Source of the DNA: Saprospiraceae bacterium
GTDB taxonomy: Bacteria > Bacteroidota > Bacteroidia > Chitinophagales > Saprospiraceae
NCBI GenBank assembly: GCA_028285085.1
Contig: JANQQI010000126.1
Span: forward strand, 1-64,000
Direction: 5' to 3'
DNA: 64,000 nucleotides
Positions 18,394 through 27,667 of the stretch are shown one piece after another. The translations under genes and the position numbers were made by a program. The notes under the pieces are model-generated. The model was not told the DNA's origin. It searched no databases and saw only the letters and a program-made list of their open reading frames with translations. Every line of letters starts with the position of its first letter. The stretch's first letter is position 1.

Positions 18394-18450
18394 TCCAGGT
18401 TACATAATTTATGTATCTGGATTAATGTTCTACCTTTTGAATAAAGATGA

Positions 18451-18484
18451 CGCCCGAGGTCAATTGATCTCGGGTGTTTTTTAT
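18451..18484 (+). terminator. Rho-independent terminator after paralogue 1
   Basis: Stem CGCCCGAG/CTCGGGTG with an internally paired GTCAATTGAT loop followed by TTTTTTATTTT. The same stem and loop recur after paralogue 2, so it was copied with the gene. Confidence 0.85.
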
Positions 18485-19072
18485 TTTCATTTTCAATATA
18501 TTTTTGTATATTTATAGTAAATACAATGCTCGCTACGGAGAATCGCTAAATAATATTTTAATTTTCAAGCTATTCAACAGTTAGCAAACCTTGAGCGTCA
18601 CTTCATCATTGTTGCTTGCCTAGTTAATACTTAATCTGCCAAATTAATCCATTATTCTTTTGATTAAGTAGTACTTATCATTAAAGACCTTGCCCATACC
18701 TAAGTGTATTTTTGCTTTACGCATTAGTAAAGTGATTAACAGTTGTATTAAAAATAATTAATCTAAGCATTAATTATAATGATACAGGTATGCCCTCCTG
18801 TTTCCTTATTAAAAACATTCAAATGCTAAATTAATCACCAAATCCAATTTGGTCTTTATTATTTATTTTTTAGTTGCAGATAACGCAAGAAAATAACACA
18901 ACATTTTCACAAATAGCTATCTGCAACTTAAATCATCTATTAAGTAAAAACATTTTTATGAAATAATTATTTACGCCTTTCCTAATCATTTATCAAACTC
19001 CATTACTTTTTGCTGTGTATCTCGCTGACTCACAGCCCTAGGCTATTATTTTATCACTTTAAATCTCTACTC
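18485..19072. other. Intergenic leader region of paralogue 2
   Basis: About 590 AT-rich bases without a supported ORF. It carries the CCTAAGTGT box near 18699 seen upstream of paralogue 1, and a CTCACAGCCCTAGGCTA block near 19030 that resembles the leader of paralogue 4. It is probably the duplicated promoter and leader. Confidence 0.45.
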
Positions 19073-20410
19073 ATGAAAAACAATTTAAAATTATTTTCTT
19101 TACTCCTATTTGTTCTACTCGGAACCTCTGACATTTATGCTTGTATCCTAGAGACAAGGATTGCTGGTCCTAGTGGTCGCTGTGGTGCTGATGCTGGTGT
19201 GGCCACCACTTATACCGGATCGCATAATTTTTCTTCTGGTGGATGTACTTTTTACGAATGGACTATTGAAGGCGGTACAATTACCGGCCCTGGCGGTACA
19301 AGCGTTACCAATGGAAAGCTATGCATTGCCGAAAGTATCGGATGCGCCTCTGAAGTAGATCTGAGTTGTGACGCCAGTGATGTCGATCCGGCGGTAGCAT
19401 CGGGAACAGGTGCAAGTGTCACCGTAGTTTGGGCCGCGAATGTAGTCGGAAAGCTTAAGCTAAAAGCAAAGGAAAAGGGTGAAATCACCCTCGGCAAAGA
19501 GACGTCAATAACCAATGACATTGAATTGCCCGTGCCAACCTCTATTTCTTATTCTCCTAACACGGGTTCAAACAGCACGTTTACTGCTAACTTACCGAAG
19601 CCGCTCTGTAACGGACAAGTGGTTCACTGGACCGTCGATGGCAATTTAACCGCTATCGGTAATCCGGTCAATCTCAATGTTGGTGATTGTACGACTGCCA
19701 CCGTTTGCGCTATGACCGCACAAACGATAGGTCAAGTTACCTTGACCTCGGCACAAACCTGTCGTAGTTTCAATGGCGCAACCCTGATTGCCTCCGTTAG
19801 TGGCGCATCTGAAGCCGCAGTAAATGGCTTCTACGATTATCTACTAACTTCCAATCAGCCGGTCACTTCGGTCAATTGGTCTATTGTACCAGCCACCGCA
19901 GCAAGCATTATTGGAACAAGCAATCAAATGGGTATTTTGCTCACCTTTTTGCAATCAGGCGAAATTGACGTCTGCGCAACCGGTACAACGGTCTGTGGAA
20001 ATAGTTTCCAAAGATGTATCACGGTCAATGTCACGGATGGTGGTGGTTTCTTGAACTTCCGCCCGGACGAAGAAATCCTTGCTGAGACAGATCGAGAAAA
20101 TACACAGCCATCTACGACGACAGCTCCTGATTTCAAATCTCTGGATACGGAAACGAATCACAGCACCGAGTCAAACTTTGCCGTATTTCCAACGCTGGCG
20201 AGTCAAGGTCAGGAAATCACCGTAAAATTGCCAAAACTAAATGATGCGGCCTTTATCATTATTTCTGATATGCAAGGTCGTGCAGTTAGTCAAATTCAAG
20301 TCACCGATAGCGCTGCTAGTATTAGTACTAGCGATTTACCCACCGGCGTTTTCATTCTCACCGCTTATTCTGGGCAGTGGATGGAATCAGCGAAATTCGT
20401 TGTGAATTAA
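19073..20410 (+). CDS. Secreted T9SS-dependent PKD-like protein, tandem paralogue 2
   Basis: 445 residues from ATG 19073, chosen because it begins the signal peptide MKNNLKLFSLLLFVLL...IYA aligned with the paralogues; the longer open frame upstream adds a non-signal extension. Domain layout matches paralogue 1: IAGPSGRCG, FYEWTIEGGTITGP, two beta-rich halves with shared cysteines, a variable acidic linker after NFRPDEEILAETDREN, and a C-terminal type IX sorting domain. The last ~75 residues are almost identical to paralogue 1, whereas the ectodomain has diverged, pointing to recent gene conversion or selection on the sorting signal. Confidence 0.8.
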   Translation: MKNNLKLFSLLLFVLLGTSDIYACILETRIAGPSGRCGADAGVATTYTGSHNFSSGGCTFYEWTIEGGTITGPGGTSVTNGKLCIAESIGCASEVDLSCDASDVDPAVASGTGASVTVVWAANVVGKLKLKAKEKGEITLGKETSITNDIELPVPTSISYSPNTGSNSTFTANLPKPLCNGQVVHWTVDGNLTAIGNPVNLNVGDCTTATVCAMTAQTIGQVTLTSAQTCRSFNGATLIASVSGASEAAVNGFYDYLLTSNQPVTSVNWSIVPATAASIIGTSNQMGILLTFLQSGEIDVCATGTTVCGNSFQRCITVNVTDGGGFLNFRPDEEILAETDRENTQPSTTTAPDFKSLDTETNHSTESNFAVFPTLASQGQEITVKLPKLNDAAFIIISDMQGRAVSQIQVTDSAASISTSDLPTGVFILTAYSGQWMESAKFVVN

Positions 20411-20434
20411 TGCTCTACCTTTTGCATAAAAAAC

Positions 20435-20465
20435 ACCCGAGGTCAATTGATCTCGGGTATTTTTC
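20435..20465 (+). terminator. Rho-independent terminator after paralogue 2
   Basis: Stem ACCCGAG/CTCGGGT around the loop GTCAATTGAT, followed by a short T-rich run (TATTTTTC). Near-identical to the hairpin after paralogue 1. Confidence 0.8.
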
Positions 20466-20894
20466 ATGATAGTACTATTCAAAATTAATGGATTCTATTT
20501 TTTGCATTTATTTAAATGCTTTGTATTTCCCATATCATCTTTATAAAATTTTTTAAAAAATAATCTATTCATTGAACAATCTGACTTCAGATGCATTTCT
20601 GATTGTATAGTCTTGTATAATAATATTTACTAAAGCTTAAAAATCACTAAGGCTTTCCATCACTACTATAGTCCTATTATTTTTATTCATCGTTGACATT
20701 CATTCACTTTATCAGTCCCTGATTTATTTAATAAATAAAAGTGTATTTATTAAGTAAATTATGGTAAAGCAAGTTCAGAATAAATAGCTCAACCACTATA
20801 GCTGTATTTAGAGTCAACTGTATTATTCACTTCGTCATGTTTCTGCTAGTACGTGACCTTGGATAGTATTATTTAATACTCTAAATATTTTTTT
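20466..20894. other. Intergenic leader region of paralogue 3
   Basis: About 430 AT-rich bases, no supported ORF. The last ~45 bases (CCTTGGATAGTATTATTTAA then CTCTAAATATT) align with the leader of paralogue 1 just before the start codon, so this is a duplicated promoter and leader. Confidence 0.45.
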
Positions 20895-22232
20895 ATGAAA
20901 AACTATTTCATCCTATTTTCTTTATTATTTATTGGCATTTTGGGGACGTCAGAAGCTAACGCTTGCACGCAACCAGATGTAGACATTGCTGGCCCAAGTG
21001 GTCGGTGTGGAGCATTGGCAGATACACCTACTACTTATACGGGAAGTCATAATTTCCCGGAACCGGGTTGTACTTATTACGAGTGGACCATCACAGGGGG
21101 AACTGTTACGGGGCCCAACGGCACGTTCGTGACCGATGGTACTTTGTGCATCACCGAAGATCCGTTTTGTTTTCGCGATCTTTCTTTAGCATGTGACGAA
21201 GCGGGGCTCGACGCTACGGTAATCACTGGAAATGGTTCTAACGTCACTGTAACCTGGCAACCTGGCGTGGTAGGAAAACTTAAACTCAAGGTGAAAGAGA
21301 AAGAATCTGGTACAACCAGAGAAGAAACCATTACTAACGATATCTCTCTACCCAACCCCACTTCAATTTCGTTTTCTCCGAACACGACCACCAGTGGTTC
21401 TTTTACTGCGGTGCTACCACAGCCGCTTTGCACTGGTCAATCGGTGCGATGGACTATTGATGGCAATAATGCCGGCACTGGCAATCCCAAAAATTTGAAC
21501 GTTGGTTTATGTACCACCGCTACAGTATGTGCCGCCACGATCCAGACTGTTGGTAGTTCTACATTAACTTCACAGCAAACCTGCCGTAGTTTCAATGGAG
21601 GAACCTTAGACGCTTCTATTTCTGGCCAAACAGAAGCTGCTGTTAATGGTTTTTACGATTACTTTTTTAGCTCTTCTCAGCCGATCACCTCCATTAACTG
21701 GACTGCCTCACCCGCAGGTTCCGTCAATTTTGTGAGCCAAACAAATGATGATGCAGTATTTCTTGGATTTTTGCAAACGGGCAATATCTCACTTTGTGCC
21801 TCGGGTACAACTAGCTGTGGCAATAGCTTCCAACGTTGCCTTACTGTTAATGTAACCCAAAGTGGCGGTGGACTTTACGTTCGTCCTGACGAGGATGTTA
21901 TCGCAGAAGTCGATCGTCATAATATGCAACCCCCTGCAAGTAAGATTCCCAATATCCAGCAAGGTAATATTACCACCAACAATATTGGTCAATCAGACTT
22001 TGTGGTATTTCCGACGTTAGTAAGTCAGGGGCAGGAGATTACTGTACAATTACCGGTATTAAATGATGAAGCCATCCTTATCGTATCAGATATGCAAGGC
22101 CGTACGATTAGTCAAATTCAAGTCACGGATAGTGCTGCTAGTATCAGCACCAGTGATCTGCCAACTGGTGTTTTCATTCTCACCGCTTACTCCGGTCAAT
22201 GGATGGAATCAACGAAATTTGTAATTAACTAA
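20895..22232 (+). CDS. Secreted T9SS-dependent PKD-like protein, tandem paralogue 3
   Basis: 445 residues beginning MKNYFILFSLLFIGIL...NACTQ, a clear signal peptide. It has the same plan as its neighbours: GPSGRCG, YYEWTITGGTVTGPNG, VTVTWQPGVVGKLKLK, a second beta-rich half, a linker after RPDEDVIAEVDRHN, and the type IX sorting domain ending TGVFILTAYSGQWMES. The linker differs more from paralogues 1 and 2 than the ectodomain core does. Its own terminator follows. Confidence 0.8.
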   Translation: MKNYFILFSLLFIGILGTSEANACTQPDVDIAGPSGRCGALADTPTTYTGSHNFPEPGCTYYEWTITGGTVTGPNGTFVTDGTLCITEDPFCFRDLSLACDEAGLDATVITGNGSNVTVTWQPGVVGKLKLKVKEKESGTTREETITNDISLPNPTSISFSPNTTTSGSFTAVLPQPLCTGQSVRWTIDGNNAGTGNPKNLNVGLCTTATVCAATIQTVGSSTLTSQQTCRSFNGGTLDASISGQTEAAVNGFYDYFFSSSQPITSINWTASPAGSVNFVSQTNDDAVFLGFLQTGNISLCASGTTSCGNSFQRCLTVNVTQSGGGLYVRPDEDVIAEVDRHNMQPPASKIPNIQQGNITTNNIGQSDFVVFPTLVSQGQEITVQLPVLNDEAILIVSDMQGRTISQIQVTDSAASISTSDLPTGVFILTAYSGQWMESTKFVIN

Positions 22233-22270
22233 TCTCGAAATAGTTTTCGATTTAAGTTTACGCTTGCAGG

Positions 22271-22303
22271 ACATCCGAAGTCAAACACTTCGGATGTTTT
22301 TTA
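22271..22303 (+). terminator. Rho-independent terminator after paralogue 3
   Basis: Perfect 10-bp stem ACATCCGAAG/CTTCGGATGT with a 7-base loop, followed by TTTTTATTTT. The stem sequence differs from those of paralogues 1 and 2, although the position is conserved. Confidence 0.88.
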
Positions 22304-22810
22304 TTTTAAAAAATTATTCATTTTCATAAACAATTTTATATCTTTAATCATTCCTCTATTAGTTTTCAAGCAACAACAAATAAAATTTGACGTTAAATTT
22401 GAAAACAAGGATTCTACTCAACAGTACTTTTTCCTTTCGTGAGTATTTAATTTTTCATTACACTGCCCCTAAAATAGATCATTAAAGCAAATCCATTATT
22501 TAAATAATAATGATGCTTTTAGATTTTATTCACCAACAATTAACGTGTACCACACATGTTAAGCTAGTACGCTATTACCCAAAAACATGATACGTGACAA
22601 AATATAACCATACACTATTTTTTTGCTTTTATATTGTTTGAAAAACATTTTGTCATTAACTCAAAGCTAGACTCATAAAGCCTTTATTATATATTGCTTT
22701 ATAAATCTAATGCACTAATTTCCATTTTACACAAACAGCTTTTCCATTTCACCTTGAGTTGCACCAACTCAGGGCTAGAATATGTTTTTTTTTACTTAAA
22801 ATATTTAATT
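22304..22810. other. Intergenic leader region of paralogue 4
   Basis: About 500 AT-rich bases with no supported ORF. The last part (ACTCAGGGCTAGAATA, then AAAATATTTAATT before the ATG) resembles the leaders of paralogues 1 and 2. Confidence 0.45.
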
Positions 22811-24136
22811 ATGAAAAACTATTTAATGCTGTTTGCTTTGTTCACTTTAAGTTCTTTTATGGCCGCTGATGCTTACGCTTGTTTTAATGTAAATATTAGC
22901 GGGCCTAATGGTCGTTGTGCGGTCCCGGCTGGTGTACCAACGACTTATACCGGCACCCATGGCTTTACCTCTAGTGGTTGCACTTTTTACGAATGGGAAG
23001 TCGAAGGGGGGACCATTATCGGGCCTGGAGGTGTTGCCGTAACGGATGGAAAGTTATGTATCGTCGAAAATGTATTGTGTACAGCGGATTTAGCCGTCAG
23101 CTGTGATGGTGCCGATATAGATCCTGCAGTTGCTGGTGGCAATGGGGCCAGCGTCACTGTTATCTGGCGAGCAGGAGAGGATGGATCATTAAAACTCAAA
23201 GTAAAGGAAAAAGGAGAAATAACACTCTCCGGTAGTGCCTCGGTGAGCAATGATATTTCTCTGCCCACACCAACCGCTATATTTTTTAATCCATCGAGTC
23301 CAACCAGTGGTACATTTACGGCCAGCTTACCAGAAGTGCTTTGCCCAGGGCAAACGGTCAGTTGGACCATCAACGGCAATCCTGCCGGGACGGGTAATCC
23401 CCGAGATTTTAATATTGGTGAATGCAGTGATGCTGTAGTTTGTGCTTTCGTTTCCCAAACAACCACAGGCGCTCCCCTTGTGTCCGGTGAGTTTTGCCGG
23501 GTATTTGATGGTGGCAATCTGGATATCACCATGTTTGGCGAAAATTCTGCGATCCTCAATGGCTTAAGTGATTATTACCTTGAGACTAATCAAGATGTTA
23601 CTTCGATCAACTGGTTTACAATTCCTGCGGGTGCGGGCTCATTCCTAGGGCCGACTAATTCGACCTCAGTGCTTGTTTCTTTTGTCCAAACTGGCACTAT
23701 TGAGATTTGTGCAAGTGGTTTAACCGAATGCGGTACAGAATTCCAAAAATGTAAATTAGTAACAGTTGCGCAGTCTAACATGCGTCCAGATCAAGATATT
23801 GTAGCAGAAGTCGATAAAGGAAATGCTGAAACACCGGAAATCGAAACACCTTCTGGCAAACAATTGCCTGATATCAAAGCTTACCGTTCTGATGATTCAA
23901 GCTTTGCCGTTTTTCCAACCCTTGCTAGTCAAGGCCAAGACATCACGGTACAATTGCCAGAATTAAATGATGCCGCCACTATTATCATTTCTGATATGCA
24001 GGGCCGTAAGATCAGTCAATTACAAGTCACCGATAGCTCTACTCGTATCGGTACCAGTGATCTGCCTACGGGCGTATTCATCCTTACCGCATATTCCGGT
24101 CAATGGATGGCGTCTACCAAGTTTGTTGTGAATTAA
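22811..24136 (+). CDS. Secreted T9SS-dependent PKD-like protein, tandem paralogue 4
   Basis: 441 residues from ATG 22811, which starts the family signal peptide MKNYLMLFALFTL...AYA; a TTG-initiated upstream extension is not convincing. It is the most divergent member in the ectodomain (FYEWEVEGGTIIGPGG, VTVIWRAGEDGSLKLK) but keeps the cysteine pattern and the type IX sorting domain (FAVFPTLASQGQDITVQ ... TGVFILTAYSGQWMAS). Expected location: outer surface after type IX secretion. Confidence 0.8.
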   Translation: MKNYLMLFALFTLSSFMAADAYACFNVNISGPNGRCAVPAGVPTTYTGTHGFTSSGCTFYEWEVEGGTIIGPGGVAVTDGKLCIVENVLCTADLAVSCDGADIDPAVAGGNGASVTVIWRAGEDGSLKLKVKEKGEITLSGSASVSNDISLPTPTAIFFNPSSPTSGTFTASLPEVLCPGQTVSWTINGNPAGTGNPRDFNIGECSDAVVCAFVSQTTTGAPLVSGEFCRVFDGGNLDITMFGENSAILNGLSDYYLETNQDVTSINWFTIPAGAGSFLGPTNSTSVLVSFVQTGTIEICASGLTECGTEFQKCKLVTVAQSNMRPDQDIVAEVDKGNAETPEIETPSGKQLPDIKAYRSDDSSFAVFPTLASQGQDITVQLPELNDAATIIISDMQGRKISQLQVTDSSTRIGTSDLPTGVFILTAYSGQWMASTKFVVN

Positions 24137-24154
24137 GTTCGACCACTCACGAAA

Positions 24155-24184
24155 GTCGTCCGAAGCCTCAGTGTTTCGGACGGC
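24155..24184 (+). terminator. Hairpin after paralogue 4, weak terminator
   Basis: Stem GTCGTCCGAA/TTCGGACGGC with a 10-base loop at the position of the other paralogues' terminators, but followed only by TTCTCG, so the T tract is degraded. Confidence 0.5.
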
Positions 24185-24282
24185 TTCTCGACACAACATC
24201 CCGTCACAAAATCGACCTTAGTCGTCCAACATCTTTGTCCAATTTTCAGTAACTTATGTCGCGCGCAAACCACCAGATAATT

Positions 24283-25269
24283 ATGAACTTTTTCAAAAGA
24301 CTGTTTGGCCGAAAAAACGTAGTAAAGTCAGATAAAACCTCTCCGCCAGCGGCGAATACCTTCGCACATAATTTAGCAGATTTTGGATTTCAGGAAATTC
24401 AGCTAAGTAATTCCGGGAAGCTACGTATCGATGCTATCATGGCGATTGCGGAATTTGAAAAATGGAGTAAAGCCCGACAATTGTCTTTCAGCTACGAGGT
24501 GATGTATACGAGTCTTCTTGAAGAAGGTGCTCTTACGGTGCCTTTGGTGATACAAATCGGAGAAGAGCGATTTAGCGTTTATTTTATTTATACCTCAGAA
24601 GAGGCCAAAAAATATCGGGACCTTACCCAGCAGGTCCATCGAACAGCTTATCCAAAGCTCATCTATTTTTCTGCCTTGGATTTGCAGCAGCAGCAAGGAA
24701 GCACCAAAATTATTGAGCCGTTTCAACTCGCGGATTTACGCTACGATAAAGGGTCACAAATTAGCGGCGAATATGCCATGTGGTGGGCCGATACAACGGA
24801 AGATCAGTTTAGCCAATCCGAAACACGCAAAATTTTAGGTGAGCTCTACGAATTGTATCGGGGCTATGAAACTTATCTCACTGGCTACCTCCTCCGGCAA
24901 GTCAAAATCGTGGCGGCCGATCAGCTGCATCGTACGGCCTTACCCATTGATCAAAAATCGTTCATCTTGCAAGGTCCCGAGCAAAAGAAAGTCGTCTTGC
25001 TGCTTTCTCAGGAAAAAGGCATTCGTTTTCTCTTCCCTCTACTCAATACCAGTCGAACTTACCGCGAGCGCTTTCTACGTGGTGTAATGATTGATTTACT
25101 AGCCACTCGACTGCCCTTACAGCAACAAGATTTCCCACAAGACAAACCAACTGATCCCAATGGTTACGATTGGTTTCAGCTTATGTCACGCAGTATTCAA
25201 CAAGAAGAGATGGCCGGCAAGAGCACTCAATCAATTGGTGGCATGACCTTTAATGTACAGGCCAATTAG
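24283..25269 (+). CDS. Unrecognised protein of 328 residues
   Basis: I chose the ATG at 24283 (MNFFKRLFGRKNVV); an in-frame ATG at 24256 would add nine residues. The short amphipathic basic N terminus is not a cleavable signal peptide and could be a peripheral membrane contact. The rest is a soluble alpha/beta protein with no motif I can name: FEKWSKARQLSFSYEVMYTS and VPLVIQIGEERFSVYFIYT are the most structured strands, and the C-terminal third is helical. Codon use resembles the neighbours. It is isolated, with 365 bases before the next gene. Function unknown. Confidence 0.75.
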   Translation: MNFFKRLFGRKNVVKSDKTSPPAANTFAHNLADFGFQEIQLSNSGKLRIDAIMAIAEFEKWSKARQLSFSYEVMYTSLLEEGALTVPLVIQIGEERFSVYFIYTSEEAKKYRDLTQQVHRTAYPKLIYFSALDLQQQQGSTKIIEPFQLADLRYDKGSQISGEYAMWWADTTEDQFSQSETRKILGELYELYRGYETYLTGYLLRQVKIVAADQLHRTALPIDQKSFILQGPEQKKVVLLLSQEKGIRFLFPLLNTSRTYRERFLRGVMIDLLATRLPLQQQDFPQDKPTDPNGYDWFQLMSRSIQQEEMAGKSTQSIGGMTFNVQAN

Positions 25270-25634
25270 ACTGGTCTGGTATAAAGTCTGGATTACTGGC
25301 CGTAAGATTCTGTTTGCAATACAAACAAGCAAAAAGTAAAAATGTAGTACAGCATGGTTTGAGCATTTATATGGATTTAGGAAAGGGGACTATTTTGACG
25401 TATTTCATGTAAAATGTCATCAAAACCTTTCTATCTAAACTCGCCTATTTTTACCAACTCATTTTATTTTTTATTACAACTGCTCCTTATTTTATGTCAA
25501 CGCCTTTTTTCAATTTGACATCATAATCCTAGTCGTTAGCATAAAAAACAGGTTTAGTTGTTTTTCTTTTATTATCATTACTTGTTAATCCTCACTTATT
25601 ATCAAGAACTAAAAAATAATGTTTTCAATCTAAT
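25270..25634. other. Intergenic region upstream of the sensor kinase
   Basis: AT-rich, no ORF. A small inverted repeat TGTTTG-CAATA-CAAACA lies at 25311-25327. I see no clear Bacteroidota promoter match; the kinase promoter should lie in the last ~150 bases. Confidence 0.35.
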
Positions 25635-26660
25635 ATGATGAAAGCCTGGATGCGACATACCCTCTTCTGGATCATTTTTATGATCGTACAGGCTCTTGAG
25701 TGGGGAAATCGGGATACGCTATATAATGCGACGATGTTTGAGCTGCTATTTTTACCCGTTCGGCTCATTGCGGTTTATGCCAACTGGTTTTATCTCCAAC
25801 CAAAACTGCTTTACAAAAATAAAACCTGGCAATATGCATTTGGATTGATATTCATGGTAGTGGCACTAGCAATTCTACAGCGCTTTTTTACTCTTTACTG
25901 GGGTTATCCTATGTTTTTTCCAAAATGGGTAAAAGGCGAAATCCTCAATCCCTGGTTATTTTTTAGAATTGCTCAAAATGTTATTATCATTTTATTTCCC
26001 GTGGTTTTCACAACTGGTTACAAATTATTTATCGATTGGTACGCACAGCGAGAACGAGCGCAACAATTAGAAAAAGAAAAAATTCAAACAGAACTTAAAT
26101 ATCTCAAAGCCCAACTTAATCCCCATTTTTTATTTAACAATCTCAACAATATTTATGGCTTAGCGAGAGAAAAATCAGATAAAGCACCTCGCTTAATTTT
26201 AAAACTCTCTGATATTTTGAGTTTTACGCTTTACGAATCATCAGTCCCCAAGATTGCCCTCCAAAAGGAATTGGATATGATGCGTAATTTGGTTGAACTC
26301 GAAAAGGATCGCTACGGTGAGCGAGTCAATATCCATCTGGATTTACCTCCTCCTCCTGCGAGCTGGCAGATTGCTCCTTTGCTCTTAATGCCTTTAGTTG
26401 AAAATGCGTTTAAGCATGGCGTACGCGAAGCGACCGAAAAAGCACATGTTGAAATTCGGACAACTTATGAAGAAAACATATTTGCAATTGAGATAAAAAA
26501 TTCGATTGCCCAGGCCAAGACAATGGCATCCGAAGAACATGGTATTGGCCTGAGTAATCTTCGCAAGCGGTTGCAGTTAATATACCCGGAAGCTTATACT
26601 TTTGAAAATTTCCAGGATCATCATACCTATGTCGCTCGACTTAAAATTGAAATGACATGA
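25635..26660 (+). CDS. LytS/YehU-type membrane sensor histidine kinase
   Basis: 341 residues. Four hydrophobic segments at about 9-22, 35-52, 66-82 and 110-128 form the membrane part without a large sensor loop. A short coiled coil (136-155) leads to the His_kinase domain: LNPHFLFNNL with phospho-acceptor His164, N box PLVENAFKHG (Asn257) and G box GIGLSNLRKRL near 297-307. This is the family that pairs with LytTR response regulators, and the next gene starts inside its stop (ATGA overlap). The signal is unknown; downstream genes suggest envelope stress or an envelope component. Confidence 0.93.
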   Translation: MMKAWMRHTLFWIIFMIVQALEWGNRDTLYNATMFELLFLPVRLIAVYANWFYLQPKLLYKNKTWQYAFGLIFMVVALAILQRFFTLYWGYPMFFPKWVKGEILNPWLFFRIAQNVIIILFPVVFTTGYKLFIDWYAQRERAQQLEKEKIQTELKYLKAQLNPHFLFNNLNNIYGLAREKSDKAPRLILKLSDILSFTLYESSVPKIALQKELDMMRNLVELEKDRYGERVNIHLDLPPPPASWQIAPLLLMPLVENAFKHGVREATEKAHVEIRTTYEENIFAIEIKNSIAQAKTMASEEHGIGLSNLRKRLQLIYPEAYTFENFQDHHTYVARLKIEMT

Positions 26661-27367
26661 ACGCTTTAAGTTGCCTAGTTGTGGACGATGAGCCCGTCGC
26701 TCAACGTATCATTGCGTCCTATCTGGCGGATATTCCGGGCTTCAAAGTAGTTGGTTATTGCGGCAATGCCCTGGAAGCTATGGATTGGCTTAATCGCGAG
26801 TCGGTCGATCTACTTTTTCTTGATATTGAAATGCCAAAAATCAAGGGCCTGGCTTTTTTAAAATCAATCCATCAACCACCACCGGTTATTTTAACCACGG
26901 CGCACCGAGAATTTGCCCTCGATGGTTTTGAACTTGGCGTAGTGGATTACCTGCTCAAGCCTATCGCCTTCGAGCGATTCCTCAAAGCCATTCAACGTTT
27001 TCAAGCACTTTATCAAGACACTAAAGGAACACCCGCAGAAGGCACCGCCGAGGAGACCCGCATTTTATTAAAAAGCGAGCGCAAAATGTATCGCATCCAT
27101 CCTAGACAGATCCACTATATCGAAGGGCTGAGCAATTATGTACAGGTCTTTTTAGAGGATGGAAAAAAACTAATTGTCCACTATTCATTACAATCCATCT
27201 TGCAGGATTTGCCGAATAACTTCCTCCGTATCCACAAATCTTTTCTGGTTAACCGCCAACATATCGTCGCGTTCAGTCCCGAAGAGGTGCAACTCCCCAC
27301 CGGTCAGGTACTCCCCGTCGGCGGGACTTTCCGCAAAAAGGTTTTAGAAATCCTCCGTCAGCAATAA
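26657..27367 (+). CDS. LytTR-family response regulator
   Basis: 236 residues. The receiver domain at 1-115 has acidic Asp10/Asp11, phospho-acceptor Asp56 (LFLDIEMP), and Lys101 (LLKP). The LytTR DNA-binding domain spans about 130-236 (RKMYRIHPRQIHYIEGLSNY ... FLRIHKSFLVN). It overlaps the kinase gene by 4 bases, so the two are co-translated. Likely targets include the next genes; the inverted repeat at 27471 lies between them, though LytTR sites are normally direct repeats. Confidence 0.93.
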   Translation: MNALSCLVVDDEPVAQRIIASYLADIPGFKVVGYCGNALEAMDWLNRESVDLLFLDIEMPKIKGLAFLKSIHQPPPVILTTAHREFALDGFELGVVDYLLKPIAFERFLKAIQRFQALYQDTKGTPAEGTAEETRILLKSERKMYRIHPRQIHYIEGLSNYVQVFLEDGKKLIVHYSLQSILQDLPNNFLRIHKSFLVNRQHIVAFSPEEVQLPTGQVLPVGGTFRKKVLEILRQQ

Positions 27368-27667
27368 TCGATCTGCCAAATTTGCTCATCTCTATTGACT
27401 TTGCCATTGGAGTCCTTTTTTGTCCTTTTCATTAATCAAGCAGGTGTGATTTTTGTAAAAAAAAAGAGCATTATAAGTCCCTTATAAGAAAACTCAGCTT
27501 GTTCAGAAGCCATAATAAATGCATAAATCACCCGAAAAATATGCTTCACCTTGACTCATTTACAGTGTTCGAGCTTAAATAGATAAAATCGGGCTGTTCA
27601 TTGATTTTTCCAATACGCGTAGTTTATAATGCCTATTTTTGATTACAGAACTAAAAAATGATTAACG
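27368..27667. promoter_or_regulatory. Regulatory region upstream of the Spy-like gene
   Basis: 300 bases. A perfect inverted repeat TTATAAG-TCC-CTTATAA lies at 27471-27487 after a run of A residues. TATTTTTG at 27634-27641 matches the Bacteroidota -7 consensus TAnnTTTG, about 27 bases before the start codon, but the -33 TTTG is not at the right distance. Confidence 0.4.

Noticed and set aside
22987-23559. 190-codon antisense frame inside tandem paralogue 4
   Set aside because: Similar antisense frames occur in all paralogues as mirror images of the conserved coding sequence, not as genes.
17056-24136. Considered the four repeats as a mobile element or phage tail-fibre cluster
   Set aside because: Each unit has a signal peptide, T9SS sorting domain and its own terminator; no transposase, integrase or inverted terminal repeats are present.
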